Below, one piece after another: positions 41,369 through 52,815 of a stretch of DNA of 64,000 nt. Every line of letters starts with the position of its first letter. Within the stretch, counting starts at the first letter, position 1. The DNA lies in NCBI RefSeq assembly GCF_000374305.1, contig NZ_KB894095.1, positions 1 to 64,000 of the forward strand, in the 5' to 3' direction. Source of the stretch: Actinomadura flavalba DSM 45200 (GTDB lineage Bacteria > Actinomycetota > Actinomycetes > Streptosporangiales > Streptosporangiaceae). The notes under the pieces are model-generated. The model was not told the DNA's origin. It saw nothing but the letters and a program-made list of their open reading frames with translations, and did no database searches. The translations under genes were made by a program, and so were the position numbers.

Positions 41369-42334
41369 ATGAAGATCGGTTACAAGCTGTTCGCCGAGGC
41401 GTACGACCCGCGCGAGATCGTCCGGCAGGCCGTGGAGGCCGAACGGGCCGGGTTCGACTTCGTCGAGGTCAGCGACCATTTCCATCCGTGGCTGTTCAGC
41501 CACGGGCACTCGGGGTTCGTGTGGTCGATGCTCGCGTCGATGGCCGAGCGCACCGCGACGATCGAGCTGGCGACCGGCGTCACGTGCCCGACGATGCGCT
41601 ACCACCCGGCGATCATCGCGCAGGCGGCGGCGACCGTCGCGATCCTGTCGGAGGAGCGGTTCACGCTCGGCGTCGGGTCGGGCGAGAACCTGAGCGAGCA
41701 CATCATCGGCTCCGGCTGGCCGTCGGTGCGGGTGCGGCACGAGATGCTGCGCGAGGCGCTGGAGATCATCCGGCTGCTGTGGTCCGGCGGCTACCACTCC
41801 TACGAGGGCAAATACCTCGATCTGGACGACGCCCGCGTGTTCGACCTGCCCGCCGAGACACCGAAGATCGTCGTCGCGGCGAGCGGCGGACGCGCCGCCG
41901 GGATCGCCGCCGAACTCGGCGACGGCCTGTTCAACACGCTGCCCGACAAGTCCGTCCTGGACGCCTACCGGGACGCGGGCGGCGCCGGTGAGCGCTGGTG
42001 CGAGGTGCCGCTGGCGTGGGCGAAGGACGAGCAGTCCGCCGTCGCGTCCGCGCACCGGCTGATGCGGTTCGGCGTCACCGGCTGGAAGGTGCAGTCCGAA
42101 CTGCCGAACCCGGTGAACTTCGAGGCCGCGACGGCCACCGTCACCGAGGACGACATGCGCGAGAACTTCGGCTGCGGCCCGGACAGGGCCCGCCATCTGG
42201 AGGTCGCGCAGCAGTTCGTCGACGCCGGGTTCGACCACCTGACGCTGATGAACGCCGGTCCCGACCCCGACGGCTTCTTCGAGTTCTTCGCCACCGAGCT
42301 GGCCGAGCCGGTGCGGGCGCTGCGTCCGTCCTGA
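41369..42334 (+). CDS. F420-dependent LLM oxidoreductase, G6PDH-like (TIGR03557 type)
   Basis: The 321-residue protein resembles F420-dependent glucose-6-phosphate dehydrogenases: 'FDFVEVSDHFHPWLFSHGHS', 'LGVGSGENLSEHIIGSGWPS', 'RHEMLREALEIIRLLWSGGY' and 'NFGCGPDRARHLEVAQQFVD'. It may supply reduced F420, but the sugar-binding residues cannot be confirmed by eye. ATG 41369 follows GGGGGG at 6 nt; ATG 41363 is an alternative. Confidence 0.9.
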   Translation: MKIGYKLFAEAYDPREIVRQAVEAERAGFDFVEVSDHFHPWLFSHGHSGFVWSMLASMAERTATIELATGVTCPTMRYHPAIIAQAAATVAILSEERFTLGVGSGENLSEHIIGSGWPSVRVRHEMLREALEIIRLLWSGGYHSYEGKYLDLDDARVFDLPAETPKIVVAASGGRAAGIAAELGDGLFNTLPDKSVLDAYRDAGGAGERWCEVPLAWAKDEQSAVASAHRLMRFGVTGWKVQSELPNPVNFEAATATVTEDDMRENFGCGPDRARHLEVAQQFVDAGFDHLTLMNAGPDPDGFFEFFATELAEPVRALRPS

Positions 42335-42415
42335 TCGCCGGGGCTTGGGCGGGGCGTCAGCGGACGGTTATGCTGCCGGGACCTGGACAGGCTCAGGGCG
42401 ACCGCCGGAGGCGGG

Positions 42416-43024
42416 ATGGATCTCGACGCAACGGCCCCCCTGCGCGTGCTCGTGGTGGACGGTGATCCCCGGGCCCGCGCCGATGTCGTCGCGCGGCTGA
42501 CCGGCAGCGCCGAGCTGGAGGTCGTCGCCGAGACCTCGACCGGCCCGGCCGCGCTCGAACTGGCCGAACGGCTCCGGCCGGACGTCGTCCTGCTGGACGC
42601 GGCGGCCGCGCGGGCGGGCTGCACGTCGCCGCTCAGCCGGACGTCGCGCGTCTTCGTCATGATCGCCCCGGTCGACGGCGACGCGTCCACGCTGGAGTCG
42701 GCGCTGCGCGCGGGCGCCTGCGGGCATCTGGCGCCGGACGGCTTCACCGCGCCCGACCTGATCCGCCGCGTCCGCGACGCGACCCGGGTCGGCGGCGGCC
42801 TGTCGGCCCGCGAGGCGGAGGTCATGGACCTCATCGCGACGGGCCGCTCCAACGGCGAGATCGCCCGGCAGCTCTTCCTCAGCGAGAAGACCGTGAAGAA
42901 CCACGTCAACCGCATCTACGCCAAGCTCGGGGTGCCGTCCCGCGCCCGCGCGATCGCCCTGTGGCGCGGCGTCGTCAGCGCCCTCCCGCCCGGCTCCCCG
43001 CACAGCAGAACCGATTCGCACTGA
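42416..43024 (+). CDS. LuxR-type response regulator with atypical receiver
   Basis: The 202-residue protein has an N-terminal receiver-like domain and a C-terminal LuxR HTH (about 130-190: '[20 protein letters not shown]', '[20 protein letters not shown]'). The receiver keeps the phospho-acceptor-like Asp in 'VVLLDAA', but the acidic pair reads 'VVDGDP' and the conserved Lys region reads 'MIAPVDGD', so normal phosphorylation is doubtful. No kinase gene is adjacent. ATG 42416 follows GGAGGCGGG. Confidence 0.85.
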   Translation: MDLDATAPLRVLVVDGDPRARADVVARLTGSAELEVVAETSTGPAALELAERLRPDVVLLDAAAARAGCTSPLSRTSRVFVMIAPVDGDASTLESALRAGACGHLAPDGFTAPDLIRRVRDATRVGGGLSAREAEVMDLIATGRSNGEIARQLFLSEKTVKNHVNRIYAKLGVPSRARAIALWRGVVSALPPGSPHSRTDSH

Positions 43025-43075
43025 CTCGCGGCCGCCTGCTAAAGTTCACTCGTCGCCGGGACACCGGCCAGACAC

Positions 43076-43148
43076 GCGCCGTTAGCTCAATTGGCAGAGC
43101 AGCGGACTCTTAATCCGCGGGTTCGGGGTTCAAGTCCCTGACGGCGCA
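43076..43148 (+). tRNA. tRNA-Lys (anticodon CTT), copy 1
   Basis: Acceptor GCGCCGT (43076-43082) pairs with ACGGCGC (43141-43147). The anticodon loop is CTCTTAA (CTT reads AAG) and the T-loop GTTCAAGTC. A TAAAGT -10 lies about 35 nt upstream. The tRNA is identical to the copy at 58726. Confidence 0.96.
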
Positions 43149-43157
43149 CCCGCTTAC

Positions 43158-43191
43158 CGAAGGGCGAACGCATCCTCGCGTTCGTCCTTCG
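43158..43191 (+). terminator. Terminator after tRNA-Lys copy 1
   Basis: CGAAGGGCGAACGC (43158-43171) pairs with GCGTTCGTCCTTCG (43178-43191) with one G-T pair and a 6-nt loop, followed by TTCGTTTCG. It sits 10 nt after the tRNA. Confidence 0.9.
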
Positions 43192-43250
43192 TTCGTTTCG
43201 CCGGGGGACGCGGAGGAGCCGCCGCCCGGCGGCCCTCCGCGTCGTGGCGA

Positions 43251-45415
<2,165 letters not shown>

Positions 45416-45484
45416 GCTTTCTCCTTCACGAGAGTTCGCCGCCGGGCACGCGACGCGCACCCTCGCCCGCCGACCGGACGCACC

Positions 45485-46630
45485 TCAGCGGCGTACGGCG
45501 CGCAGGACGACGAACTTGGGGTTCGACGCGACCGTGGTGCAGTTGCCGAAGAGGCGGCGGAGTTTGGCGTGGTGGCCGAGGTGGCGGTTGCCGACGACGT
45601 GCAGTTCGCCGTGGCGGGCCAGGACGTCGCGGGCGGCGGTGAACATGCGCCAGGCGGTCGCGTCGGTGGTGGCCTGGTGCGAGTGGAACGGCGGGTTCAC
45701 CAGGACGAGGTCGGCCGAGCCCGGCGGAAGGCCGTCCAGGCCGTCGCCCACGCGGAACCTCGCGCGGTCCGCCAGGCCGTTCGCGCGGACGGTCTCCTCC
45801 GCCGACGCCACCGCCTGGTAGGACTCGTCGGTGAACAGGATGTCGGCGTCCGGATGGGCGAGGGCGGCGCTGAGGCCGACGACGCCGTTCGCGCAGCCGA
45901 GGTCGATGACGCGGGCGAAATCGCCCGTGGGCAGGTGGTTCAGGAAGAACCGGGTGCCGATGTCGAGGCGGTCGGCGCAGAAGATCCCCGCGTGGTTGAC
46001 GACCGTCCGTCCGGAGGCGGGGCCGACGTCGGCGGGCAGCGCATAGCGCTGGGGCCACGGACTCGGGGCCGCTTCGTCCGCCTTGTCCGGGCTCGTGAAG
46101 ATCAGCCGGGCCTTGCGGACGGCGAGGGACGTCCGCGTCGGGCCAAGAATGTCCTCGAACAGGCGCAGCGTCGACGTGTGGATCTCCTTGACCATGCCGG
46201 TGCCGACGACGACGCTGCCCGCGTGCAAAGCCGGTGCGATACGGCGAAGCTGGTCGTCCAGCAGCGCCAGCGCCTTCGGCACGCGCACCAGCAGGACGTC
46301 CACCCGCTCCGGCGGCGCGTCCCGCGTGGTCAGCAGCCGCACCGACGACGGCTCGACGCCATTGCGCTCCAGGTTGCCCACCGTGGCGGTGCGGCCAAGG
46401 TAGGAGTCACCGACCTGCGTGACCGTCCGGGCGCCGGGAGCCGAGGCGAGCGCCGCCGTCAGCGCACCCCACCGGTCCCCCAGCGCGACCACCGAACCGG
46501 ACAGATCGACGCCTCCCTCGGCGAGATGCCGCAGCAGGTACTCGTCGGCCGCGTCCCACGCGCGCAACCGCCCGTCCTCCGGATACCGGGCGAGCGCGAC
46601 CGCACCCCAGGGCGTCTCCATATGCTCCAT
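45485..46630 (-). CDS. RlmG/RsmC-like rRNA guanine-N2 methyltransferase
   Basis: The 381-residue protein has two Rossmann-like halves. The C-terminal one is catalytic: 'RVIDLGCANGVVGLSAALAH' (SAM loop) and 'LVLVNPPFHSHQATTDATAW' (NPPF). The N-terminal one is a degenerate duplicate. This is the RlmG/RsmC arrangement, which makes m2G in rRNA. The closest match by motif is RlmG (23S), but RsmC cannot be excluded. Start ATG 46630 or ATG 46621. Confidence 0.85.
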   Translation of the reverse strand: MEHMETPWGAVALARYPEDGRLRAWDAADEYLLRHLAEGGVDLSGSVVALGDRWGALTAALASAPGARTVTQVGDSYLGRTATVGNLERNGVEPSSVRLLTTRDAPPERVDVLLVRVPKALALLDDQLRRIAPALHAGSVVVGTGMVKEIHTSTLRLFEDILGPTRTSLAVRKARLIFTSPDKADEAAPSPWPQRYALPADVGPASGRTVVNHAGIFCADRLDIGTRFFLNHLPTGDFARVIDLGCANGVVGLSAALAHPDADILFTDESYQAVASAEETVRANGLADRARFRVGDGLDGLPPGSADLVLVNPPFHSHQATTDATAWRMFTAARDVLARHGELHVVGNRHLGHHAKLRRLFGNCTTVASNPKFVVLRAVRR

Positions 46631-46716
46631 CGTCCGCCCAGGCTACGGCCCTCCGACCGGAAGCGGTCCCGCGTTCCCCGGCGCGCGCGGGCGGGCCTCT
46701 CCTACGCTGTCGCGCA

Positions 46717-47689
46717 ATGCTCACCGAATCGAGGACGGACGTGCCGACCGACGAGCCCATCGAGCCCTTCCAGGGGTTCCGGCAGAACATCGACTACGCC
46801 CGGCAGCTCGTCGGGGGCGGCAGGCGGCTAGAACAGCTCCAGGTGGGGGCGTTCGACGTCGGTGACCTGTACCGCGCGGCGTGGGTGCAGGCGGTCGCGG
46901 CGCTGGACCACTGGCTGACCGAGGAGATCATCGAGCGGGCCGTCGCGCTCGCCCGGCAGCCCGCGGCGGTGCGGCCGGACAAGTACGGAAAGCTGACGAT
47001 CGGCCTGGACGTCTTCGACCAGATCCACCACCACGGCCGGCCGCTGCCGGACGTCCTCCGCGCCCATTTCGCACAGTTCTTCGCGTTCCGCACGTTCCAG
47101 AACCCCGACAAGATCAAGGAGGGGCTGGCGTACGTCAGCGGCGTGAACCTCTGGCCGCGCGTCGCGCAGCTCCTGACCGCGCGGGAGGGCGGCGAGGTCA
47201 CCGCCGATCAGGTGCGGACGCGCCTGCGCGCGGTCACCGACCGGCGCAACGCCATCGCGCACACGGCCGACCGCGACCCCACGACCGCGACCGGCCGCGA
47301 CGCTCCTCGCCGTCTACCAGCACGCCGAGAAGCAGCCGACGTTCACCGGTTACTCCTTCGGCAGCGGCGCCGCGCCGTCGGTCACCGCCTGGTTCCACCT
47401 GGGTCACACCGACGCGCCGGTCTGGAGCATCTACGCGGGAGGCGACGACGTGGCGCTCTCCATCGACTTCGAATGGATGGCGGGTCGCGGTGCCGCCCGG
47501 GGCCGGATGACGCACCTGGCGAAAGATCTGAGCAGTCTCCCCGGATGCCGCAAGCTGCCCGAGATCCTGACGGAGAACGAGTTCGCCAAGCGCCCGTCAC
47601 TGCTGCGAGCGGCGCTTTCGGGGCCGAAGGCCAAGTACGTCGTCCTGCACGCGCTCGACCGGTTCCTCACCGCGAAAGGCGACCTCTGA
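46717..47689 (+). pseudogene. HEPN-domain protein interrupted by a frameshift
   Basis: The first frame runs from ATG 46717 and is a helical domain ending 'LRAVTDRRNAIAHTADRDP', with a HEPN ribonuclease signature Rx4H (R177-H182). After about base 47285 that frame turns to nonsense. The +1 frame then reads 'ATLLAVYQHAEKQPTFTGYS', 'AWFHLGHTDAPVWSIYAGGD', 'LSIDFEWMAG' and 'AKYVVLHALDRFLTAKGDL', ending at 47689. There is no start or ribosome binding site at the junction, so this looks like one gene of about 323 codons broken by a one-base shift. A promoter-like TACGCT lies just before ATG 46717. The C-terminal domain is not recognised. Confidence 0.7.
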
Positions 47690-47695
47690 GCACCG

Positions 47696-49300
47696 CTACG
47701 GCGGTGCGGTGCGGTGGAGGACGATGAGGGCCACGTCGTCCTCGCGGTGGCCGAATTCGCCCAGGACGCGGTCGCAGTACGCCTCGGCGTCGCCGCCGAA
47801 GGGCATCTGGCGGAGACGTTCCAGGTTGTCGGAGAGGGAGACGTCGCGGTCCTCGATGAGGCCGTCGGTGTAGAGGGCGACGGCGCCGCCGGGCGGGACG
47901 GTGGTGTTCTCCACGTCGACGCCCGACACCGGGAAGCCCAGCAGGATGCCGCCGCCCTTGCCGTACCAGGCGCGGTCGTCGTGGTGGAACAGGGCGGGCA
48001 GGTGGCCCGCGCCGGCCAGCTCCAGGTCGCCGGTGCGCGGGTCGAGCGTGAGCAGGCAGACGGTGGCGGACTGGTCGTCGTGGTAGCGGTGCATGACGCT
48101 GTTGAGGCGTTCCAGGATCGTCGCCGCGTCGTGGCCCTCGTCGGCGAAGGCGCGCAGCGCGTGCCGCAGCTCGGCCATGACGGTCGCGGCGTGCAGCGAG
48201 TGGCCCTGCACGTCTCCGATGGCGATGAGCAGCGTGCCGTCCAGGTCGATGATCTCGTAGAAGTCGCCGCCGACCTCGGCCTGCTCGCTGGCGGGCTCGT
48301 AGCGGACGGCGAACGTCCAGCCCGCGACCTCCGGCAGCAGCGACGGCAGCAGGCTGCGCTGGAGCGTCAGCGCGACGGTGTGCTCCTCGGCGTAGGAGCG
48401 CAGCGCCTCCACGGCGAGCGCGACCGTCTGCGCGAGCTGGCGCAGCAGGTTGAGGTCCTCTTCGTTGGCGAGCCCGCCCGCCTCCAGCGCGATGCAGATC
48501 GGCGGGCGGCCCGGCAGGGTGCGCGCCATGATGAACACGGCGTCCTGCTCGGTGTTGGGGTCGGCGACGATCTCACCGAGCCGGGCGTACGGGACGCGCG
48601 CCACCGCAGATCCGGTGCTCTCCCCCAGCGGGACGAACCGGCGGCTCAGCTGCTCCAGCGCGTCGGGCGGGCAGCCGCGCGGCTCGGGCGGCAGCGCCGG
48701 GTCGAGGCAGACGGTGCGCCGCAGCCGCCCGTCCACCGACATGATGAACGACGAGGCCCGCACCCCGAAGATCTCGGCGGCGCCGGTGGCGGTCGCGGCG
48801 GCGAGCCGGTCCAGGTTCCCCGCCGAGTTGATCTCCAGCGTGGCGCGGGTCAGCGCGGCCAGCCGCCCGGCGGTGCGCTCGGCGCGGCGCCGCGCCAGGT
48901 AGTAGCGCAGCACCGCCTGGACGGTGGCCAGGAACTCCTCGGGGTCGATGGGGTCGGTCATGTAGGCGTCGGCGCCCTGCCGCAGGCCGTGCGTGCGGTC
49001 GGCGCTGTCGATCGCGGTGGCGGAGATGTGGATGACGGGCAGTGACGCGTACTCGGCCGTCGTCTTGATCCGCTCGCACACCTCGATGCCGCTCATGTCG
49101 GGCAGCCGGACGTCGAGGATGACCAGCTCGACGTTGTGCTCCGCGAGCCGCTCCCACGTCTGCGCGGCGCTGGCGGCCTCGATGACGGTGTGCCCGGCGC
49201 GGCGCAGCCAGCTCCCGATGATGTAGCGCTTGGTGTCGTTGTCGTCGACGACGAGCGCGGTGACGAGGTCGGCGCGCGCGGCGGTGGACAGCGGGCTCAT
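47696..49300 (-). CDS. Response regulator-GAF-SpoIIE phosphatase
   Basis: The 534-residue protein has a receiver (about 12-130: 'ALVVDDNDTKRYIIGSWLRR', phospho-Asp in 'LVILDVRLPDMSG'), a GAF-like domain and a C-terminal SpoIIE/PP2C domain (about 320-530: 'VGGDFYEIIDLDGTLLIAIG', 'GDVQGHSLHAATVMAELRHA', 'LYTDGLIEDRD'). The receiver's usual conserved Lys-Pro reads 'TDPID'. The phosphatase is the likely output of the stressosome operon, dephosphorylating an anti-anti-sigma protein. Its ATG overlaps the hybrid kinase stop (ATGA). Confidence 0.92.
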   Translation of the reverse strand: MSPLSTAARADLVTALVVDDNDTKRYIIGSWLRRAGHTVIEAASAAQTWERLAEHNVELVILDVRLPDMSGIEVCERIKTTAEYASLPVIHISATAIDSADRTHGLRQGADAYMTDPIDPEEFLATVQAVLRYYLARRRAERTAGRLAALTRATLEINSAGNLDRLAAATATGAAEIFGVRASSFIMSVDGRLRRTVCLDPALPPEPRGCPPDALEQLSRRFVPLGESTGSAVARVPYARLGEIVADPNTEQDAVFIMARTLPGRPPICIALEAGGLANEEDLNLLRQLAQTVALAVEALRSYAEEHTVALTLQRSLLPSLLPEVAGWTFAVRYEPASEQAEVGGDFYEIIDLDGTLLIAIGDVQGHSLHAATVMAELRHALRAFADEGHDAATILERLNSVMHRYHDDQSATVCLLTLDPRTGDLELAGAGHLPALFHHDDRAWYGKGGGILLGFPVSGVDVENTTVPPGGAVALYTDGLIEDRDVSLSDNLERLRQMPFGGDAEAYCDRVLGEFGHREDDVALIVLHRTAPP

Positions 49301-50994
49301 CGGACGGCCTCCCGGGCGCGGCGCACCGCGTCGAACAGCACGGGCCGGTCCAGGACCGCCTTGTCGACGGTAGCTCCGGCGCGGGCCAGACGCGAGTCCG
49401 TGAGGAGGGCGACGTCGAGCGCGGTGACGAGGACGACGGGGACGTCCGGCCCGATCCGGCCGAGGACGTCCAGGCCGTCGCCGCCGGGCATGTTCAGGTC
49501 GAGCAGGATGAGGTCGGGCGGGTCGGCGGCGACGGCCTCCAGCGCCGACGGAGCCGAGTACGCCTCGCTGACGCGGTCGGCGGCGTCACCGAGCAGGCCG
49601 CGGAGCTGGGCGCGCCGCGCGTCCTCGTCGTCGACGATGAGGACGTGGCCGAGCCGGGGCACCTCGCCCGCCGGGAGCCGCAGCGTCACGCGGGTGCCCT
49701 GGCCGGCCTCGCTGTGCAGGTCGAGGCCGCCGCCGAGCAGTTCGGCGAGCCGCCGCGCGTAGGGCAGGCCGAGGCCGGTGCCGCCGGAGGTGCCCGGCAC
49801 CTGGAAGAACTCCTCGAAGACGCGGCGGTGGAACTCCGCGGGGATGCCGACGCCGGTGTCCGCGACGGTGAACAGCAGGTCGTCGCCCTCGGCGCGCACC
49901 TCGACGCTGACCTCGCCCTCGCGGGTGAACCGGATGGCGTTGCCGACGACGTTGCGCAGGATGCGGGTCAGCATGACCTCGTCGGTCGCCAGCTCGACGG
50001 GTTCGGCGGGCAGCTCGGTGCGCAGCGCGATGCCCGCCTGCGCGGCCTGCGGGACGAGCTGCTCGGTGAGCGCGGTGACGACGTGGGTGACCGGCACGGT
50101 GCGGATCTGCGCGACGAGCGCGCCGCGTTCGGCCTTGGCCAGGTCGAGCAGCTCGTTGACGAGCGACAGCATCGTCTCGCCGGAGTCGGCGATGAGGCCG
50201 ACCTGGTGGCGCTGCTCGGCCGACAGCGGCTCGGCGGCGGCGTCGAGCAGCAGCCGGGTGAGGCCGATGACGGAGTTGACGGGGGTGCGCAGCTCGTGGC
50301 TGATGCTGGCCCAGAACCGGTTCTTGGCCTCGGCGGCCTCGCGGAGCTGCGCGCTCTTGTCGTCCAGTTCGGCGTAGAGGGCGACGACGCCGCGGTTGGT
50401 CTCCTCCAGCTCCTGGGAGAGCTGGCTGTACAGGGCGAGGACGCCCCGGTTGGTCTCCTCCAGCTCGGCGTTGAGGGAGCGCAGTTCCTCGCGCTGGCGG
50501 CGGACGTCGTCGAGCGCGTCGATGAGTTCGGCGTTCTGCACGCGCAGTTCGTCGGCGGCGGTGGAGGACACGCGGACGGAGAAGCGGTGCCGCAGGTCGG
50601 CGGCCTCGCGCGGCGACGGCGGGTCGACGCCGGCGGGCAGGTCGCGGTGCAGGCGCAGCACGGTGCCGCCCGGGCCGGTCCGTTCCTCGACGCCGCCGAG
50701 CAGGCGTTCGGCGGCGCGCAGCCCGGCGCTGGGGACGTCGCCGGGCTCGGCGTCCAGCGCGAGTTCGACGGTCAGCCCCGCGCGCGGGGAGCGGATGAGC
50801 AGGAACGTGACGCGGACGACGCCCAGGTGCGCGACGAGGTCGCGGGTGATCTCCGACAGCGCGGTGGGCAGGCGGACCTGGTCCTGCGGGTCGAGGCGCA
50901 CGGCCGCGCACAGCTCGCGGGACGCGCGGCGCACCTCGTAGATCTCCTCCTGGTCGCGCAGGTCGAGCCGGAGCAGTTCACCGGCGACGCTCAC
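49297..50994 (-). CDS. Hybrid sensor histidine kinase with C-terminal receiver
   Basis: The 565-residue protein has an RsbT-like but degenerate N-terminal region (about 1-130), then a long coiled coil with a duplicated 'LEETNRGVLALY' heptad segment. HisKA ('WASISHELRTPVNSVIGLTR'), HATPase ('NVVGNAIRFTREGE', 'VADTGVGIPAEF', 'GGTGLGLPYARR') and a receiver ('LILLDLNMPGGDGLDVLGRI') follow. No membrane segment is present, so it is cytoplasmic. The GTG start overlaps the upstream stop (GTGA) and the stop overlaps the RR-SpoIIE start. Confidence 0.92.
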   Translation of the reverse strand: MSVAGELLRLDLRDQEEIYEVRRASRELCAAVRLDPQDQVRLPTALSEITRDLVAHLGVVRVTFLLIRSPRAGLTVELALDAEPGDVPSAGLRAAERLLGGVEERTGPGGTVLRLHRDLPAGVDPPSPREAADLRHRFSVRVSSTAADELRVQNAELIDALDDVRRQREELRSLNAELEETNRGVLALYSQLSQELEETNRGVVALYAELDDKSAQLREAAEAKNRFWASISHELRTPVNSVIGLTRLLLDAAAEPLSAEQRHQVGLIADSGETMLSLVNELLDLAKAERGALVAQIRTVPVTHVVTALTEQLVPQAAQAGIALRTELPAEPVELATDEVMLTRILRNVVGNAIRFTREGEVSVEVRAEGDDLLFTVADTGVGIPAEFHRRVFEEFFQVPGTSGGTGLGLPYARRLAELLGGGLDLHSEAGQGTRVTLRLPAGEVPRLGHVLIVDDEDARRAQLRGLLGDAADRVSEAYSAPSALEAVAADPPDLILLDLNMPGGDGLDVLGRIGPDVPVVLVTALDVALLTDSRLARAGATVDKAVLDRPVLFDAVRRAREAVR

Positions 50995-52040
50995 CCGGCC
51001 TCCTTGATCACGACGATGGAGCGGTCGTCCTGCCGGACGCCCGCGTCGCGGAGCAGCACGGCCGCGACGACGAGCGGCGCCCGCGCCAGCAGGCCGGGGG
51101 TGTCGGCGGTCTTCCAGCGGTCGGTCAGGCCGTCGGAGTGCAGCACGACCGCTCCCCCGGCGGGCAGGTCGTAGGAGTACTCGCGGAAGGTGCGGGCCTG
51201 GTGCCCGGCGATGCCGGGGACGGAGATCATGCCGCGCCGCGCGTCCGGGCCGACGACCCATCCGGCGACGTTGCCGAGCCCGGCGAACCGGACGGTGCGG
51301 GCGGCGAAGTCGATGGCGGCGACGGCGACGGCGCCGCCCCGGGTGGGCCGCAGGCGCCGGTGCACGAGCCGCAGGAGTTCGACGGGCGACGCGTCCGGGT
51401 CGGCCTCGCGGACGGCGCGGACCGCCTCCTGGCTGGCGGTTGCGGCGAGGGGGCCGTGCCCGAGGCCGTCGCAGAGCAGGGCGAGGACGCGGTCGCCGGA
51501 GTAGTGGACGGCGTAGGCGTCGCCGCAGATCTGCTCGCCCCGGATCGGGCGGGTGAGTCCGGCGTAGGGGAGGTCGGGGGCGGGTTCGGCGGGTTCGTCC
51601 TGGACGGCGAACGCCGCCGTGAGGACCGAGCCGCGGCCGGGCACCGAGTGCAGGTCGCTGCGGTCGGCCAGCCGGTTGATCGCGCCGAGGCCGATGCCGA
51701 GCGTGCCGGACGTGGAGTAGCCGTCGCGCAGCGAACGCGGCACGTCGGACATCCCGGGGCCCTTGTCGATGCAGACCAGCTCGATCGCGGGCACGCCGCC
51801 CGCGCGGGTGACGCGCAGCGTCATCGTGCCGTCGCGGGCGTGCTTGTGCAGGTTGGAGGCCGCCTCGCTGGCGGCCAGCGCGATCTGGGCGAGGCGGTCG
51901 GGCTCGAACCCGAGCGGTTCGGCGAGGGCCGTGGCGCGGCGGCGCGCGGCGGCGACGGCGCTGACGTCCTCGACGGGCAGCCACACCGACTCCTCGTCGG
52001 TGGGGCCGACCGACCAGCCCGGAGCGCTCAGCGGCCCCAT
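50991..52040 (-). CDS. HATPase plus PP2C/SpoIIE-type phosphatase (RsbX-like)
   Basis: The 349-residue protein joins an anti-sigma-type ATPase (about 20-140: 'ALAASEAASNLHKHARDGTM', 'CIDKGPGMSDVPR', 'GTLGIGLGAINRLADR') to an RsbX-like PP2C domain (about 160-345: 'ICGDAYAVHYSGDRVLALLC', 'DGLGHGPLAATASQEAV', 'LHSDGLTDRW'). RsbX phosphatases reset stressosomes by dephosphorylating RsbR and RsbS. The start overlaps rsbT by 13 nt. Confidence 0.9.
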   Translation of the reverse strand: MGPLSAPGWSVGPTDEESVWLPVEDVSAVAAARRRATALAEPLGFEPDRLAQIALAASEAASNLHKHARDGTMTLRVTRAGGVPAIELVCIDKGPGMSDVPRSLRDGYSTSGTLGIGLGAINRLADRSDLHSVPGRGSVLTAAFAVQDEPAEPAPDLPYAGLTRPIRGEQICGDAYAVHYSGDRVLALLCDGLGHGPLAATASQEAVRAVREADPDASPVELLRLVHRRLRPTRGGAVAVAAIDFAARTVRFAGLGNVAGWVVGPDARRGMISVPGIAGHQARTFREYSYDLPAGGAVVLHSDGLTDRWKTADTPGLLARAPLVVAAVLLRDAGVRQDDRSIVVIKEAG

Positions 52041-52438
52041 TTCACCACCGTGATCCGGGTTCCGGCGCCGGGCGCGCTGTCCAGCGAGAACTCGTCGACG
52101 AGCCGGCGGGCGCCGGACAGGCCGAGGCCGAGGCCGTTGCCGCTCGTCCAGCCGTCGGTGAGCGCGAGGTCGAGGTCGGGGATGCCGGGCCCTTCGTCGG
52201 CGAACAGGATGCGGATTCCGGCGCGGCCCAGGCCGCTGTCGACGCGTTCGACGCGGGCGTGCCCGCCGCCGCCGTAGATGAGCGTGTTGCGGGCCAGCTC
52301 ACTGGCCGCCGTGACGATCTTGGTCTGGTCGACGAGGGACAGCTTCGCCGCCCCGGCGGCCTCCCGGACGGCCTGCCGGACGCGCACGACGTCGTCGCCC
52401 GAGCCGATGGGGATCTCGGTGGCCCCGGCGTCGGTCAC
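52028..52438 (-). CDS. rsbT: Stressosome kinase RsbT
   Basis: The 136-residue serine kinase/switch ATPase has 'KIVTAASELARNTLIYGGGG' (N box), 'ILFADEGPGIPDLDLALTDG' (G1) and 'GNGLGLGLSGARRLVDEFSL' (G2). RsbT is held by the RsbR/RsbS complex, phosphorylates both under stress and is then released to activate a downstream phosphatase. Its ATG overlaps the rsbS stop (ATGA). Confidence 0.93.
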   Translation of the reverse strand: MTDAGATEIPIGSGDDVVRVRQAVREAAGAAKLSLVDQTKIVTAASELARNTLIYGGGGHARVERVDSGLGRAGIRILFADEGPGIPDLDLALTDGWTSGNGLGLGLSGARRLVDEFSLDSAPGAGTRITVVKWGR

Positions 52439-52815
52439 CGTCGGTCCCGGGGACCGGCGGCCAGCCCGTCCACGCCGAGCAGCCGCAGGCCCTTCTCCAG
52501 GTCGAGGGCGGTGCGCACACCGCCGAGCGACAGGCCCAGCTCGACCAGCGTGATCGCGACGGCGGGGCGCATGCCGACGACGATGGTCTCGGCGTCCAGC
52601 AGCCGGGAGATGGACGCGATCGTCGCGAACATCCGGCCGATGAACGAGTCGACGATCTCCACGGCGGTGATGTCGATGATCACGCCGCGGGCGCCGGTGG
52701 CGACGATGCGGTCGGCGAGGTCTTCCTGGAGGTTCAGGACGCTCTGGTCCTGGAGGTCGATCTGGATCGACACCAGCAGGATGTCACCGATCTTGAGGAC
52801 GGGGACGCGTTCCAT
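52435..52815 (-). CDS. rsbS: Stressosome scaffold protein RsbS (STAS)
   Basis: The 126-residue single STAS domain begins 'MERVPVLKIGDILLVSIQID'. The phosphorylation-site region 'GVIIDITAVEIVDSFIGRMF' has the Ser typical of RsbS. It forms the core of the stressosome with RsbR. The ATG shares one base with the rsbR stop (TGATG). Confidence 0.94.
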   Translation of the reverse strand: MERVPVLKIGDILLVSIQIDLQDQSVLNLQEDLADRIVATGARGVIIDITAVEIVDSFIGRMFATIASISRLLDAETIVVGMRPAVAITLVELGLSLGGVRTALDLEKGLRLLGVDGLAAGPRDRR

